DNA of 64,000 bases from assembly GCF_050436995.1 (NCBI RefSeq), contig NC_134770.1, positions 5,280,501 to 5,344,500 on the forward strand, given 5' to 3'. The DNA comes from Anticarsia gemmatalis (lineage: Eukaryota > Arthropoda > Insecta > Lepidoptera > Erebidae). The notes below the pieces were generated by a model that was given only the letters and a program-made list of their open reading frames with translations, was not told the DNA's origin and did not search any database. Positions 22,794-33,670 of the stretch are shown here, one piece after another (the stretch's first letter is position 1; each line of letters starts with the position of its first letter). Position numbers and translations under genes: made by a program.

Positions 22794-25420
22794 TCACGCG
22801 AAAATAAAAAAATAATAAATGAATAAAGAACTTAATTCAGACAGAAAGTAAGCGGCTTCTTCGAGTAATAAACATTAACGTATAAAAACTCCATAAATTC
22901 ACATTTATCAAGCAAGTTCATATTACAGGGTTATTACACTTATTATGAATCCTTGACAATTAGTGTTATAAACGAAATGAGTGCCATTAATAACTTGAGT
23001 ACCGTTTAGTGTAACAACACACGCGAACTAAATTGAAGGGAATTTTTAAATCTGGCAATTTAGTTTTGTTTTTTATTACTTACGTTCTGAAATTAGTGAA
23101 AATGTTTTTCACTTAAGGTGTAACTTGTGTTCTGCTGTAAACTTTACAAAAAAATATAAGTAATTACGGCATAAATAAAAGATTATTTTAAGCTATCGCC
23201 CCACCTTATATACATACATTATATGTTCGAGCGGTGAATGGACCAATTTACAAAAATAGAAATTAATACAACTACACGTACTCACTACCACTTAGGCCTG
23301 AAACTGAAATCAATGAATCAAGCACATATGCAAAACCATATACCACGTAACAGGACTCGAGTTCAACATAAACTGTAAAAATGTTACTGGCAAAACGCCC
23401 ATAAAACTCTTATCAACTTCGGTAAAAGCCATTGCAGAAAAGTACTCCTAGTCGGTATTTTCTCATGAGGCAAGTCCTACAAGCACCTGATCAAAATGCG
23501 AAGGTATTTAGCCGCATACTTACACTATCAGTCAGTGCTATATGATGAATATTCACAAGTAAATTCTCAGTTTACTGTTAGATCACTCAGACAGACCGAC
23601 GACGGCAAATGTTACATGCCACCGCCAAATATGGCCTTTTTGTATCATTAAAAATGTTCGTTAACCGGAACACTATCATTTACTTTTTAATAATTATACG
23701 AATTACGTTTTATGAAGTCTGTGTGAGATGTTAATTGAATGCATTTTGCAGATTATTTTGCAGTTTATAGAGAGTGTGCCTTCACTATTTGAAAGATAAA
23801 ATTAATTTATTCGAAATACTGAAGACTCTAGCTTCGAGGAATTTAAAATGTTTTTTTTTAGTCTACTGAACGTAGCAAGTTTAATAATGAGTTCAAAAAA
23901 TACTTCATGGAAATATTCGCTACCTTAGTAACATTTTTTTCTCATAAACCAGCTTCCATTTATAATTAACGCGCATCTCCAATCGACCCATGTAAAGCCA
24001 TTCCCGCCAAAATACTTCAGTGACACATGTCACGACGTTCGAAAACCGACGCGACATTCCGGAAATACCACTTTTATTACGCTGACAGTTTTATCCACTT
24101 TGTAAATTATTACAATATGCAAATAAAGTGATGAAAATATGCCTAGTAAATTATCTCATAGAACATGCGTTTTATCTAATGGCGCATGTCACGAATGAGT
24201 GTACATTTTTGTCTATTTTATCTGTGCTTTTGACACAGATTACATGACACAAATAATGAATGATTCATTAAAGATAACAAGAATGCATACAAACAAATGT
24301 TTCTCGTTTAGAAGCTAACAATAATTAATGAAATAACTCGAGTTGACATAAATCTGCATGTCGTTTTACAGTTGTGTATGTTTTTAATTAAAATGGCTGA
24401 ATGACGTTCCGTTTTAGCGTTTATCCGTTAATTTGTACTCAATTTCTTGCGGCGATGTTTATTAGTTAGTGGTAATAAACCGCCTACGGCGTCACAGTTA
24501 CTTATCCAGTTACAATGCACTTTCAAATCCAAAATACCGTTTTTGTAAATGTAGTAAGATGACCGTATGACCAACATTATGCTTTAAAGTAAATATGAAA
24601 ATTATGAAACGAAGCCAAACTGTAAAGACAAGCTACAATAGGTAATACTTATTTCCATCTATTATATTCTTCTTGAAGCAGGGATGATTCATAGACAGAT
24701 GAATAAGGTAGCTTCTACAATGCCGTAGACCGTAAGCAAATTTCAAAGTATTTCTCGCTCTATATTTATTATTCTGTCTAATAAAATGACTGGATGAAAA
24801 AACCTGTAAACGGAATTTACGATACTCAATAGGATATTTACCTTCAAGATGAATTAATTCAGTATAGCTGTCATATTATGTAAGCCGCAAAAAATATGAA
24901 AGTCTAAATTACGCTGAAATGTATCTCAAAAATATTTTTGTTCATCAACATGTTACATAAATTACAGGTAATAAAGTAATTTAAAATAAATAAATAATTA
25001 AAAAAAAATACAGTACACAATTTTACACTATGATTAAACGAGAATAAGATTCCGGCTTTCCATTAGTATTATCAGTAAGTTTTATAAAACATAAATAATG
25101 TCTTATACATTCCCATATGTCGACTTGATTTATGAACAGATACAGAACAAATTTTATGCTAATTAGTTCAAGCTAAGTGCAAAGTGCCGTTTCGTCCACA
25201 AAAGGTAATTTTTAACGGCTAATTTGAATAAACGGTTAACACGGTTTCCGAACGGTTCTCTTCATTTAAAAAAACCGCCATTTATTTGCTAGTGACATTA
25301 GTGGTACGGCTTAAACGTATTAGTTATCGATAAATTATATTATGGATAGTATTTTTATAATTATAAGTATTTTGGAATGTGTTTACGTCTTCATCACATT
25401 TATGACCCATTACAATAAAT
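22794..25420. other. Non-coding stretch, nothing recognised
   Basis: AT-rich, no ORF of note, no repeat shared with the rest of the window that I could see. A PHO/YY1-like GCCAAATATGGCC palindromic spot lies near 23625. Confidence 0.55.
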
Positions 25421-25715
25421 TTGACACCTCCCACGCCAGTGGTCGCAGGTTCGAATCCGAGGCAACACACCAATGACTTTTCGAAGTTATGTGTGTATTA
25501 GAAATAATTATCACATGCTCCAACGGTGAAGGAAAACATCGTGAGGAAACCTTGCATGCCTAAAAATTTGTTTAATACATTTATTGAGGGCATGCAAAGT
25601 CCCCAACCCGCACTTGGCCAGCGTGGTGGACTTAAGGCCTAACCCCTCCCTCATTACGGGAGGAGACCATTGCCCAGCAGTGGGACAGTAATGGGTTAAA
25701 TTTATTATTATTATT
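25421..25715 (+). mobile_element. SINE family C, longest copy
   Basis: The head has a B-box-like GCAGGTTCGAATCCGAGG. The middle reads AACGGTGAAGGAAAACATCG and TGAGGAAACCTTGCATGCC. The tail has TTGGCCAGCGTGGTGGACTT, a CTCCCTCATTACGGGAGGAG hairpin and GCCCAGCAGTGGGACAGTAA, then (TTA)n. The conserved tail is of the kind shared with a partner LINE, but no LINE ORF is present. Confidence 0.65.
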
Positions 25716-27689
25716 TATTTATTACAATAAATTATAAAATCAAAAACAAATCATTTATTTATTCAGGTCAATTGCTGACATTTATGATAGTCGTTACAGT
25801 TACTGAATCTACTACTAGCTCGAAAAAAATAAACACATTTTATTTGTTTAATTAATTACTACTACTATTTCCGAACCGATTGTAGGTACTGAATAGTGTC
25901 TTAACTATCTCAAAGATTTGACAAAATCCTATTATAGAAATGGACTCGGTTTTTCGTAATAATTACTTAAAATATGCGTACGGATATGGCATATTAAACT
26001 AAGCCTTAATAACTAATAAACCACGGTTTTATACAGCTTTAAAATCATTAAAAGTTCGTTATTTCATAACTTTGATCTCCTTCACCCGAAGCACGTAATA
26101 AACACAGCGAAGGAAATCCTACTCAGTCAAGATGTTGCAAAACTAGTCCGAGTTGCCTGTCAAACTGATATTAATATGAATAAGTAGAGATGGGACAATG
26201 TCGACTGAAATATCTCTATTTAGTACCCGAATATGTATAATTTTTAACCGACTTAACAGAAAAAAGGAAGAGGTTATCTATTCGCCTAGATTTTTTATGT
26301 TGTTTTCAGATGTAATAAAGAAACATTTTACTTGCAAGTCGTTTCTTTATAATTAGAAATATAATAAGTATTACATAGAAATAAAGGCGCATTTCGTAAC
26401 GCTTTTTTGAAGACTACTATTTTAGTTTTCTGTTTTAAGAAGTTCAGTGTAGAATATAAAGAACAAAAAGTTTTTATTTAAGGTTTTGAAGCTATAAAAT
26501 AATAGATAATGCCACAATTATAATTACAAAAGCTAGAAACCAGTAAGCAAAGATTTTAGCTCTATTTTCTCAAGTCAGTCCAAAGCAGTCATCTTCTTGT
26601 TTTGCCATAGATGGCAACTAATTGAAAAGAAACAACCACGTATAAGAACAAAAAGTTTTATTGCATTTTACTACCATACGCATTTACAGAATGTCGCCAC
26701 ATTTTTGCTAGAGATGAGTCACTGTTTACATGGCTATATAAGGGATCTCTGAGTGAACATTACTACCAATCTTACTAATATTATTAATGCTAAAGTTTTT
26801 AATGCATATTTGTAACTCAATCTCGCCAAAACTATGATAAACTAAATACTTATTATATAACTTTGTTACTATAATAACTAATATAAACTAATAATTTTGA
26901 TGAATTTTGTACACATATAGTTTGTATCCTAGGTTAACACAGGACACTTTTTACACCGCGAAATCTTTTCGCGCGGGCATAAGAAAACAAAAAAAAATTG
27001 CAAGTTTTTTCGTCATCATCATTACTTTTTCTTTGACTACGGAGGGCAATGACCTGTGATTATAGGAGTCATCTCTGCTCTGTGTTGACTTTAGTTACAA
27101 ATACAAAAAAAAAAAACGAAAATTCATTTAACGATACACGACAAAAAATATTTATCTTGAAAACAGCTATATTAGCATATAAATACCGAAAAAAACAGTA
27201 TTCTTATCACGATCTTAATCATAAGATTGCCGGAAAAATCAGTCTCAAATGAGTCATGGATAAATAAATATTATGAGATCATTTAAATAAACATCATTAT
27301 GAAAAAAAGCAGACGGAAATTGAAACCGTTATCATAATTTAAAAAACATTTATTTTTGTCTATTGATCTTACATCACTAAGCATAGATAAGGGCAAGCAC
27401 ACGCCTGTATGTCTACAAAGCTCTACAAAACTGAGTCATGGTTTTATCACTGTGTTTAGACTTTATGTTAAAGGTGTTAAGGTCGAAAGTCGCATGATAA
27501 TGATAGCAGGATGTTCCAAGTTCCGAGGTGTAATGTCAACGAACGATAGCAATAATTGCTTGTTTACGATATTACTGATATTAGTGACAATGTGTTTTAC
27601 GATGCACCGGCCCGTTGATTTATATTGTGAGTGTAGTTTTGTTCAATAACTGCACATTTATACTTTTATACATTTATTAACTCAAAGGT
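25716..27689. other. Non-coding stretch
   Basis: One Helitron relic (26.77-26.95 kb). ORFs at 27.05 and 27.36 kb are AT-rich and have no recognisable domain. Confidence 0.55.
26766..26948 (+). mobile_element. Helitron-like relic
   Basis: CTTACTAATATTATTAATGC, ACTCAATCTCGCCAAAACTA and CCGCGAAATCTTTTCGCGCG. Ends decayed. Confidence 0.4.
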
Positions 27690-27752
27690 CTAACTCATAA
27701 AAAAGACGCTATTGAATAGATAAACTATCGCTAAATTTACTCAGAAACCGGG
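27690..27752. mobile_element. Palindromic MITE, family F, one arm
   Basis: Only the right arm: GACGCTATTGAATAGATAAA, CTATCGCTAAATTTACTCAG, AAACCGGGC. Confidence 0.6.
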
Positions 27753-27769
27753 CAATAGCGATCTATCAA

Positions 27770-27960
27770 CGCACAGCTCATATCACTGGACGGATCGGGC
27801 TGAACTTTGGAATGAAGGTAGATGTTATGACACAGGCATTCACTATATATAGATTTTTTATAATTTTTTCCCCCAAGGGGATAAAATAGGGACGAAAGTT
27901 TGTTTAAAAATTCTGTCCTAAGTCGCAAACCACGCGGATGAAATCGCGGGCAAATCTAGT
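27770..27960 (+). mobile_element. Helitron-like element, second family, 3' part
   Basis: GGACGGATCGGGCTGAACTT, GGATAAAATAGGGACGAAAG, CACGCGGATGAAATCGCGGG then CAAATCTAGT, matching the end of the 51.3 kb copy. It adjoins a half-MITE on its left. Confidence 0.6.
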
Positions 27961-27998
27961 TACCTACCTAAATAAAGAGAAATGAACAAGCATATGAC

Positions 27999-28208
27999 TG
28001 TCTCCGTGGCGCAATGGTTTAGGTCGCCACGCCAAAACCATTGCATCGGGAGGTCGTGGGTTCGATTCCCACACGGAGCAATTGTTTGTGCGGTCCACAA
28101 ATAATTGTTTCGGGTCCGGTTGTGCTTTGTGTCCGTTGTTTGTAGGTTTGTAAAAGTCCCCGCGACACAAGAACAATTCTTAATGCGGGAGTTGTCATTT
28201 AAAAAAGA
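27999..28208 (+). mobile_element. tRNA-derived SINE, family A, full copy
   Basis: The tRNA-like head has an A-box (GTGGCGCAATGG) and a B-box (GGGTTCGATTCCCAC). It is followed by a body with TTGTGCGGTCCACAAATAAT, TGTTTGTAGGTTTGTAAAAG, CGCGACACAAGAACAATTC and GCGGGAGTTGTC. The head is not a functional tRNA gene, because the same head-body unit recurs at 35.7 and 41.9 kb and truncated bodies lie at 53.2 and 57.2 kb. Confidence 0.8.
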
Positions 28209-28639
28209 AGCATTTTACACTGACACAATTAATAAAATGGAAATGATAAAATTTATAATACTGATGAGGAATAATGAAGGTACGATGACAAGAACTCAAG
28301 GTTACAATGTCAAGTAGTAAATTGTTAGTACATTTCTAAGAAGAACACCGTGTAAGTACATAGTATGAGTAATCGATTAAATGCTTTGTTTCATTCAATC
28401 AATGTCGAACAATGGTTGAATATATTAGAAGAATAACCGGTAAATAATCGATATTAGCTGGTTTTATGATCCATTTTATTATCATTTTTATACTAATTAT
28501 ATGGGTAGAGTTTAATGTATCGAGAGTATTCCAAAGTTATATATAATATTTGCTTTTATATTATAAATCTAAGGTGTCTACTTTTAGTCGGATTTGTTTT
28601 TTTTTCAATCAAAAAGTTACATCTTTTCTCATTCTATAT

Positions 28640-28897
28640 ATAGCCAGTTGCGCTCATCGGTCGGTAAACAATCTGTGGGTTAAGCAACCATTGGCGCGGT
28701 CATTCCATAGATGGGTGACCGCATAGTGGTATTTGAACTGGGCGTCTCCGTGCTTCGGAGGGTACGTTAAAAGTCGGTCCCGGTTGTTGTCTACTAAGAT
28801 AACAGTCGTTAAGCCACATCAAAGGCCTCTCGGGCGGCTTGAACAACTTTGACACTAGGTTGACCACTAACCATACGACAAACAAACAAACAATAAA
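28640..28897 (+). mobile_element. 5S rRNA-derived SINE, copy 1 (intact)
   Basis: The head contains GTTAAGCA, GGCGCGGTCA and GATGGGTGACCGC in the order and spacing of animal 5S rRNA (the internal promoter half), so this is a SINE3-type element. A body follows with CTGGGCGTCTCCGTGCTTCG and a tail ending ACCATACGA plus (CAAA)n. It is about 255 bp. The same element recurs at 55.0 kb and at 55.6-57.0 kb. The 5S resemblance is by eye from known 5S rRNA. Confidence 0.75.
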
Positions 28898-30638
28898 ATT
28901 TAAATCCGTGAATCGTATTGTGTAAAATTGTATCCACATGTTGTTATGAGAGCTTTTTATTCCTGCTTTAACAGCCAATTTCAGAGCAAGCTAGTAATTA
29001 ATAAGACGTTTGTCACACTCATGACATGGCCATCAATTAAGCATTGTCAAATTTACGACAGATGTTTGTCCTCAAAATAGCAAACTAGGTCATAGGCCCG
29101 TTTTATAAAAACTTTTATGAACACATACGTCTAACTAAAATGTAGCATCTATCTAGCTTCAACTTTTACTAGAACATAATTATATATTTTAAAATATGTT
29201 TTTACAGATACGTAGTATTTAGAATAGAAGTTAAGCTAAATCTTAGTAGTTAATTAACATATTATATACTGTGCCTCTCACTTTTATTTTAATTACAACT
29301 TTTATACCAATTAAGAACATTTAATTCCATTCTAAAACAAAAAAGAAACACTAAGAAATGCAACAAAAACACTAATCTTACGTAAATAAAATATCTCCTT
29401 AAAGATAAAATGTAGCTAGGCTTTCCACGACCAAGACCGAATATATGTAGTTCGGCCAAAACGTCAGAAAATAAAAAAGGTAATACAATCTTCAAATATT
29501 CATTAAAACTCTCTTTATAATTATAAAATAAAATATAAGAGAGATCGCGGCAACCAATACCGATGTAATTGGTTAAAGTATGTCCGAAACGTCGAAAAAT
29601 AAAACTAAAATCATTACCATAAAACTTTAACATAAAACCTTTTATTAATAAAACTAATTTCATGTTAAGCTAGGTTTTTCAAATGCATTTAATATCAAAT
29701 TATAATATAATCATATTCTATTACAATCAAAGTTTTCAAAGGCTATATTTACACAAGTACCGGCCCACCCAGCTAGTTATATCTTCCCCCGAGGGTGGTT
29801 GCATCAGTGCACAATAGCGCCGCGGCAATAAGGAAACGCTTATGTAAACTCCGCTTAACTTGCACGTAATATAATTGTGATGCCTTTATATTTACTCAGA
29901 TTTATTCTCTAGAAAGTGGCAGCGTGATGGATGGAACCAATCTTGAGATAGACGCTTTAGCTAGTAGCAATTTAGTTAAATGTTTGTACATACAGTTGCT
30001 CTTTAATATTTATGTGACTATTATAATATAGTCGTTTTAATATGTAAACTTTTTTATGTCAAATTAGAAGCTTTCAGTAGCAATAATTTAACGAAAAAAG
30101 CATGTAAGCAGCTTTGAAAACTGTGACAGTAAAAGCTCAAATAAAAAAAAAATGAAAGCTAAGCAAAGAACAATAATTCAAACAGTTTTTATTTCAGAAT
30201 ACAACATCTCCCGCCGTAGTAATTGTTGGGACTTCAGAAATTGCTAAGACATAGTCGATAGAGAATAGTTAATCTGCAATACGAATAAGTAGTACTACCA
30301 AACAAGATGTATTACGGTATCATCCACTTCTTTGTCAAATAAACATAAGCTTATTAATTTCCAAGCTAAAGTCACAAACGCACTTGACATTTCCAACATT
30401 CTTAGCACATATTCGTTGCGTCAAGTGCCGCCATGATGACGTCACCTGAGAACCATGGACAACTTAGCTATGTTGTTTTTTTACCTTAGCAGGCAATGAT
30501 GTCACTTCATACAGCCAACGTGAATCCTTCCTCACTTTGATTTGTAGTAAACTGGTTACCGTGACAGTTAGTTCTTTATACAAGGTAGCTAGTTTTTGCC
30601 TGTGACTCCGTTCGCATGGATTAAAATTATCATTAATA
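28898..30638. other. Non-coding stretch
   Basis: Holds the doubled AT-rich block at 29.37-29.64 kb and a GC-richer patch at 29.76-29.85 kb (CCCCGAGGGTGGTTGCATCA with a TCAGTG). No exon can be supported. Confidence 0.5.
29370..29640 (+). repeat. Two diverged direct copies of an AT-rich block
   Basis: The first block has a small hairpin (CCGAATATATGTAGTTCGG) followed by CCAAAACGTCAGAAAATAAA. The second has CCAATACCGATGTAATTGG and then CCGAAACGTCGAAAAATAAA. The hairpin plus GAAACGTCGAAAAATAAA style recalls tails of Penelope-like elements, but no ORF supports that. The 124-codon minus ORF across it has neither coding look nor a recognisable domain. Confidence 0.4.
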
Positions 30639-30746
30639 CCCCCGTTTCTGAGGTACATTTAGCGGTAGTTTATTAATTCAATAGCGTTTAAACTCTTAAA
30701 AGGTTTGAATAGATAAACTATCACTAAATGTCTTTAAGAAACGGGG
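30639..30746. mobile_element. Palindromic MITE, family F
   Basis: CCCCCGTTTCTGAGGTACAT through TAGCGGTAGTTTATTAATTC to the diverged right arm AAATGTCTTTAAGAAACGGG. Confidence 0.65.
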
Positions 30747-30873
30747 AACGGGGAAACCTCAGAAACTGAGCAGTCTTTACTTGGGATACGAGCTATTGCA
30801 TACCTTAATTTTGTTAAATTGGTTTGTAGTTTAGCTGCGACAATATAGCAGGCTGATAGTAGTTTGATTTACT

Positions 30874-30990
30874 ATTACTATCGACTATCAACAACCGTCT
30901 AGCTATCGAGCTAAGCAGCGTTTCAAGCGGACGCCGTAGAAATATTTTTTCAGTACATTTTAAGTGTTAAACTCTCAAAACTCGATAGTA
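30874..30990 (+). repeat. Dispersed repeat, family E
   Basis: ACTATCGACTATCAACAACC, CTAGCTATCGAGC, AAATATTTTTTCAGTACATT, TTAAGTGTTAAACTCTCAAA and ACTCGATA. The central CACCTCTAG is diverged here. Confidence 0.5.
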
Positions 30991-31086
30991 CAATACAACT
31001 ATAACTGACTGAACATATTCTTCCTTCAGAAGATGTCTGAAGTGAGATTATACTTTCGCATTTTTTATAGGACAGTACGGTCAAAT

Positions 31087-31342
31087 CTATACTAATATAA
31101 TAAAGCTGAAGAGTTTGTTTGTTTGTTTGTTTGTTTGAACGCGCTAATCTCAGGAACTACTGGTCCGATTTGAAAAATTCTTTCAGTGTTAGATAGTCCA
31201 TTTATCGAGGAAGGTTATAGGCTATATAACATCACGCTTCGGTCATTAGGAGCGGAGTAGCAATAAAAAATCTTACAAAAACGGGGAAAATTTTGACCCA
31301 TTCTCTTAGGTGACGCAAGCGAAGTTGCGCGGGTCAGCTAGT
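31087..31342 (+). mobile_element. Lep1-type non-autonomous Helitron
   Basis: CTATACTAATATAATAAAGC, a (GTTT)5 run, CGCTAATCTCAGGAACTACT, CACGCTTCGG, GACGCAAGCGAAGTTGCGCG and GGTCAGCTAGT. Near full length with no coding capacity. Confidence 0.75.
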
Positions 31343-33441
31343 ATTTTATGAAACTCACATACTTATTAAACAAAGTAATTACCTAAGTAAAACTACTTAA
31401 TAAATAGTCACAATACCGTATTTGCAAGTGAACGTAACTACAACTAACACAAAAGAATAGGTGGTTATACCATAAAGGTAATATGGAAATTCAACCATAT
31501 TTGTACGATTTAACGTCAGTTACCATAACTACTTTACATTTAAAGGCGTTTTATCACTACTAAATAAGTACCAGGTAGATAACCAGAAGATTTTTTAATA
31601 CCTTTTGCTGTTACTCTATCTATCGGGTAGGTAAAACCGACACTTAGCCATAACTTAATAGTTAAAGAGGCGCGTAAATCTATTGGTTAATGAATAAATA
31701 GAAACAAAGTACTTGTATTGTTTTGTATTTTTTGCATGATTTCCTCTTGTTACAGGCTATTGTGACGCAGATACTCGTAGGAAGCAACACGGGAAACACT
31801 CATAGATATATTAATTAAAATTAATTGCTTTATTAACCTAAAAAACGCGCAATTTAAAGACCTAACTTTAACCTCATCTAGACAACGAGCTCCGGTGTAA
31901 AAGTGTCAATAGGATAAATAACATAGGAACTTCTACTAAATATGAGTAGGATTTGTCAAAACGATAATAAAATTAATGAAAATGTAGTTGCAAGAAACTT
32001 TTGACTGTTGATTAACGAGACTGTAAACATACATAGAAATAGATACTATTTATCATTCAAAGAAATTTATTTATTCATTGTCACTTGCGAATAAGTTTCA
32101 GATATCTTATCAGACGAAATTTTGACCACAATACACATACCATCACTTTAACTACTAAATAGGTTATCTACCACTTATTTACAAACTATGAAACCGGCTC
32201 TACCTATTGCAATTTCAAACAGCCATTAAAAAATTCCCTGCAAATCTAAAAATCTCTTCGCATTACATAAATGACACTATATTTTACCAGAGGGAAGGTT
32301 TTAAACATCCATCCATCATCTCAGTGAAGCATAAACTATGATAGTTGCGTATAAAACAAGTTTTATTGGTAATTACGGCCCGAGCTTAGCTGTATTCGGT
32401 TCAAGGATGCCAGTTGTATCTTAATGTTGGCATTCGACCTTAAATACTGAATACTATTAACTCATCTCGTATTTAATTTTGAATAAAACTATCACCTTGT
32501 TTTAACGATGAAGGAAAAACATTGATACAAAATATTGCATGCCTAAGAGTTCTTTAATACAGTTATTGAAGGTCTGCAAAGTCTGCAACCTACGCTTGGC
32601 TAGTGTGGTGGCATCGAGGCCTAACTCCTCTCATTCCGAGAAGAGACCCTTGCCCAGCAGTGGGGTAGTAATAGATTCAATTTATTATCATAGAATAAAT
32701 CAGTATCTAACAAAAAATATAAAACAACTGTGATATGAAACACAACATTATTTTTAGAAAGAAACATCTCCCGCATTATGAATAGTTTCTAAGAAGCGAA
32801 GCACTTAAGCACAGTTTTATCAATCATATTTTGGGCTAATTACAATCCTAAATATCATCTTGAAACGCCTGATTTTTTATTTGAACTCTCATAATTTTCT
32901 AGTAAGATTTTTACAACTGTCAACCTAAATTTTTCCATTGAACTGGCAACTAAGACAATTTCACTTTGACAGGTGCATCTTTAGAAAACTAAGGCCTACC
33001 TCCTTTCTTGCTTACTTTGGCAATAGTGCCAAGAATTAAAGGTATTCGGTTAATTAACATACCCACACGATTCCACCATCGTATAATACTTGTTGATTAA
33101 TGACAAACGCGATTGTGTGTTGACACTTACAACATAACTGTACTTGAGCTGCCCACTTTAAAATATACTTAGTATAACTTTATAACTACTTTATCGCAAT
33201 TCCAAGAAATTATACAAACTTGATATGAAGTCATTTAATATACAAAATAAAAATAATATGTCAGAAATATTTATGTATATTTTACATGATCATAATCAAG
33301 AAAAAATCAGTAGAGCGGATAGAAACGAAAAATACTTATGAAGTTTTCTTAGTTAATTTTTCAAAGCGTTAAAAGCAAAAAAGTATATACTTAAAGGACA
33401 GTTTCCTTGTGTCAACATAATTTTAAATGAAAAATATAAAT
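31343..33441. other. Non-coding stretch
   Basis: Contains the SINE family C copy at 32.5 kb. Otherwise nothing recognised. Confidence 0.55.
32503..32700 (+). mobile_element. SINE family C, 5'-truncated
   Basis: Starts in the GATGAAGGAAAAACATTG segment and carries TTGCATGCCTAAGAGTTC, GCTTGGCTAGTGTGGTGGCA and TTGCCCAGCAGTGGGGTAGT. Confidence 0.6.
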
Positions 33442-33447
33442 AAATAC

Positions 33448-33670
33448 GTACCACAACTCTATTAAAAAAACAAATCCAAATTTCAAAACACTACACTCAC
33501 GACTAAAATGTCTTACTACAATCACAATAACATTACCATCCCAGCACTAGTCAAAATTAGACTGAACGAATATATGCACATGTCAAACACACGCCGAGTT
33601 TAAAAAAAAACAAAACAGAAAATGGCGACGAGCAATACTCGCTACTAAGTTAGGCGCGCGACTGACGCGA
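33448..33670 (-). promoter_or_regulatory. Possible promoter and untranslated first exon, minus strand
   Basis: On the minus strand a GC-rich CGCGTCAGTCGCGCGCC (TCAGTC initiator-like) is followed by a second TTCAGTC at about 33561-33566, a T/G-rich leader and a donor TTGTG|GTACGT (33442-33447). GTCGCCATTTT lies between. It looks like a 5' UTR exon, but no transcript evidence is available. Confidence 0.25.

Noticed and set aside
28003..28080. tRNA gene on the plus strand (A- and B-box with matching ends)
   Set aside because: The same head is attached to the same non-tRNA body at 35.75 and 41.89 kb, and it lacks a clean cloverleaf; it is the head of a SINE.
28700..28978. 92-codon minus ORF, with similar ORFs at 55022-55240 and 56836-57090
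   Set aside because: All lie in copies of the 5S-derived SINE and share sequence only because of that.
29289..29663. 124-codon minus ORF
   Set aside because: AT-rich, built from a doubled non-coding block; no domain and no conserved features.
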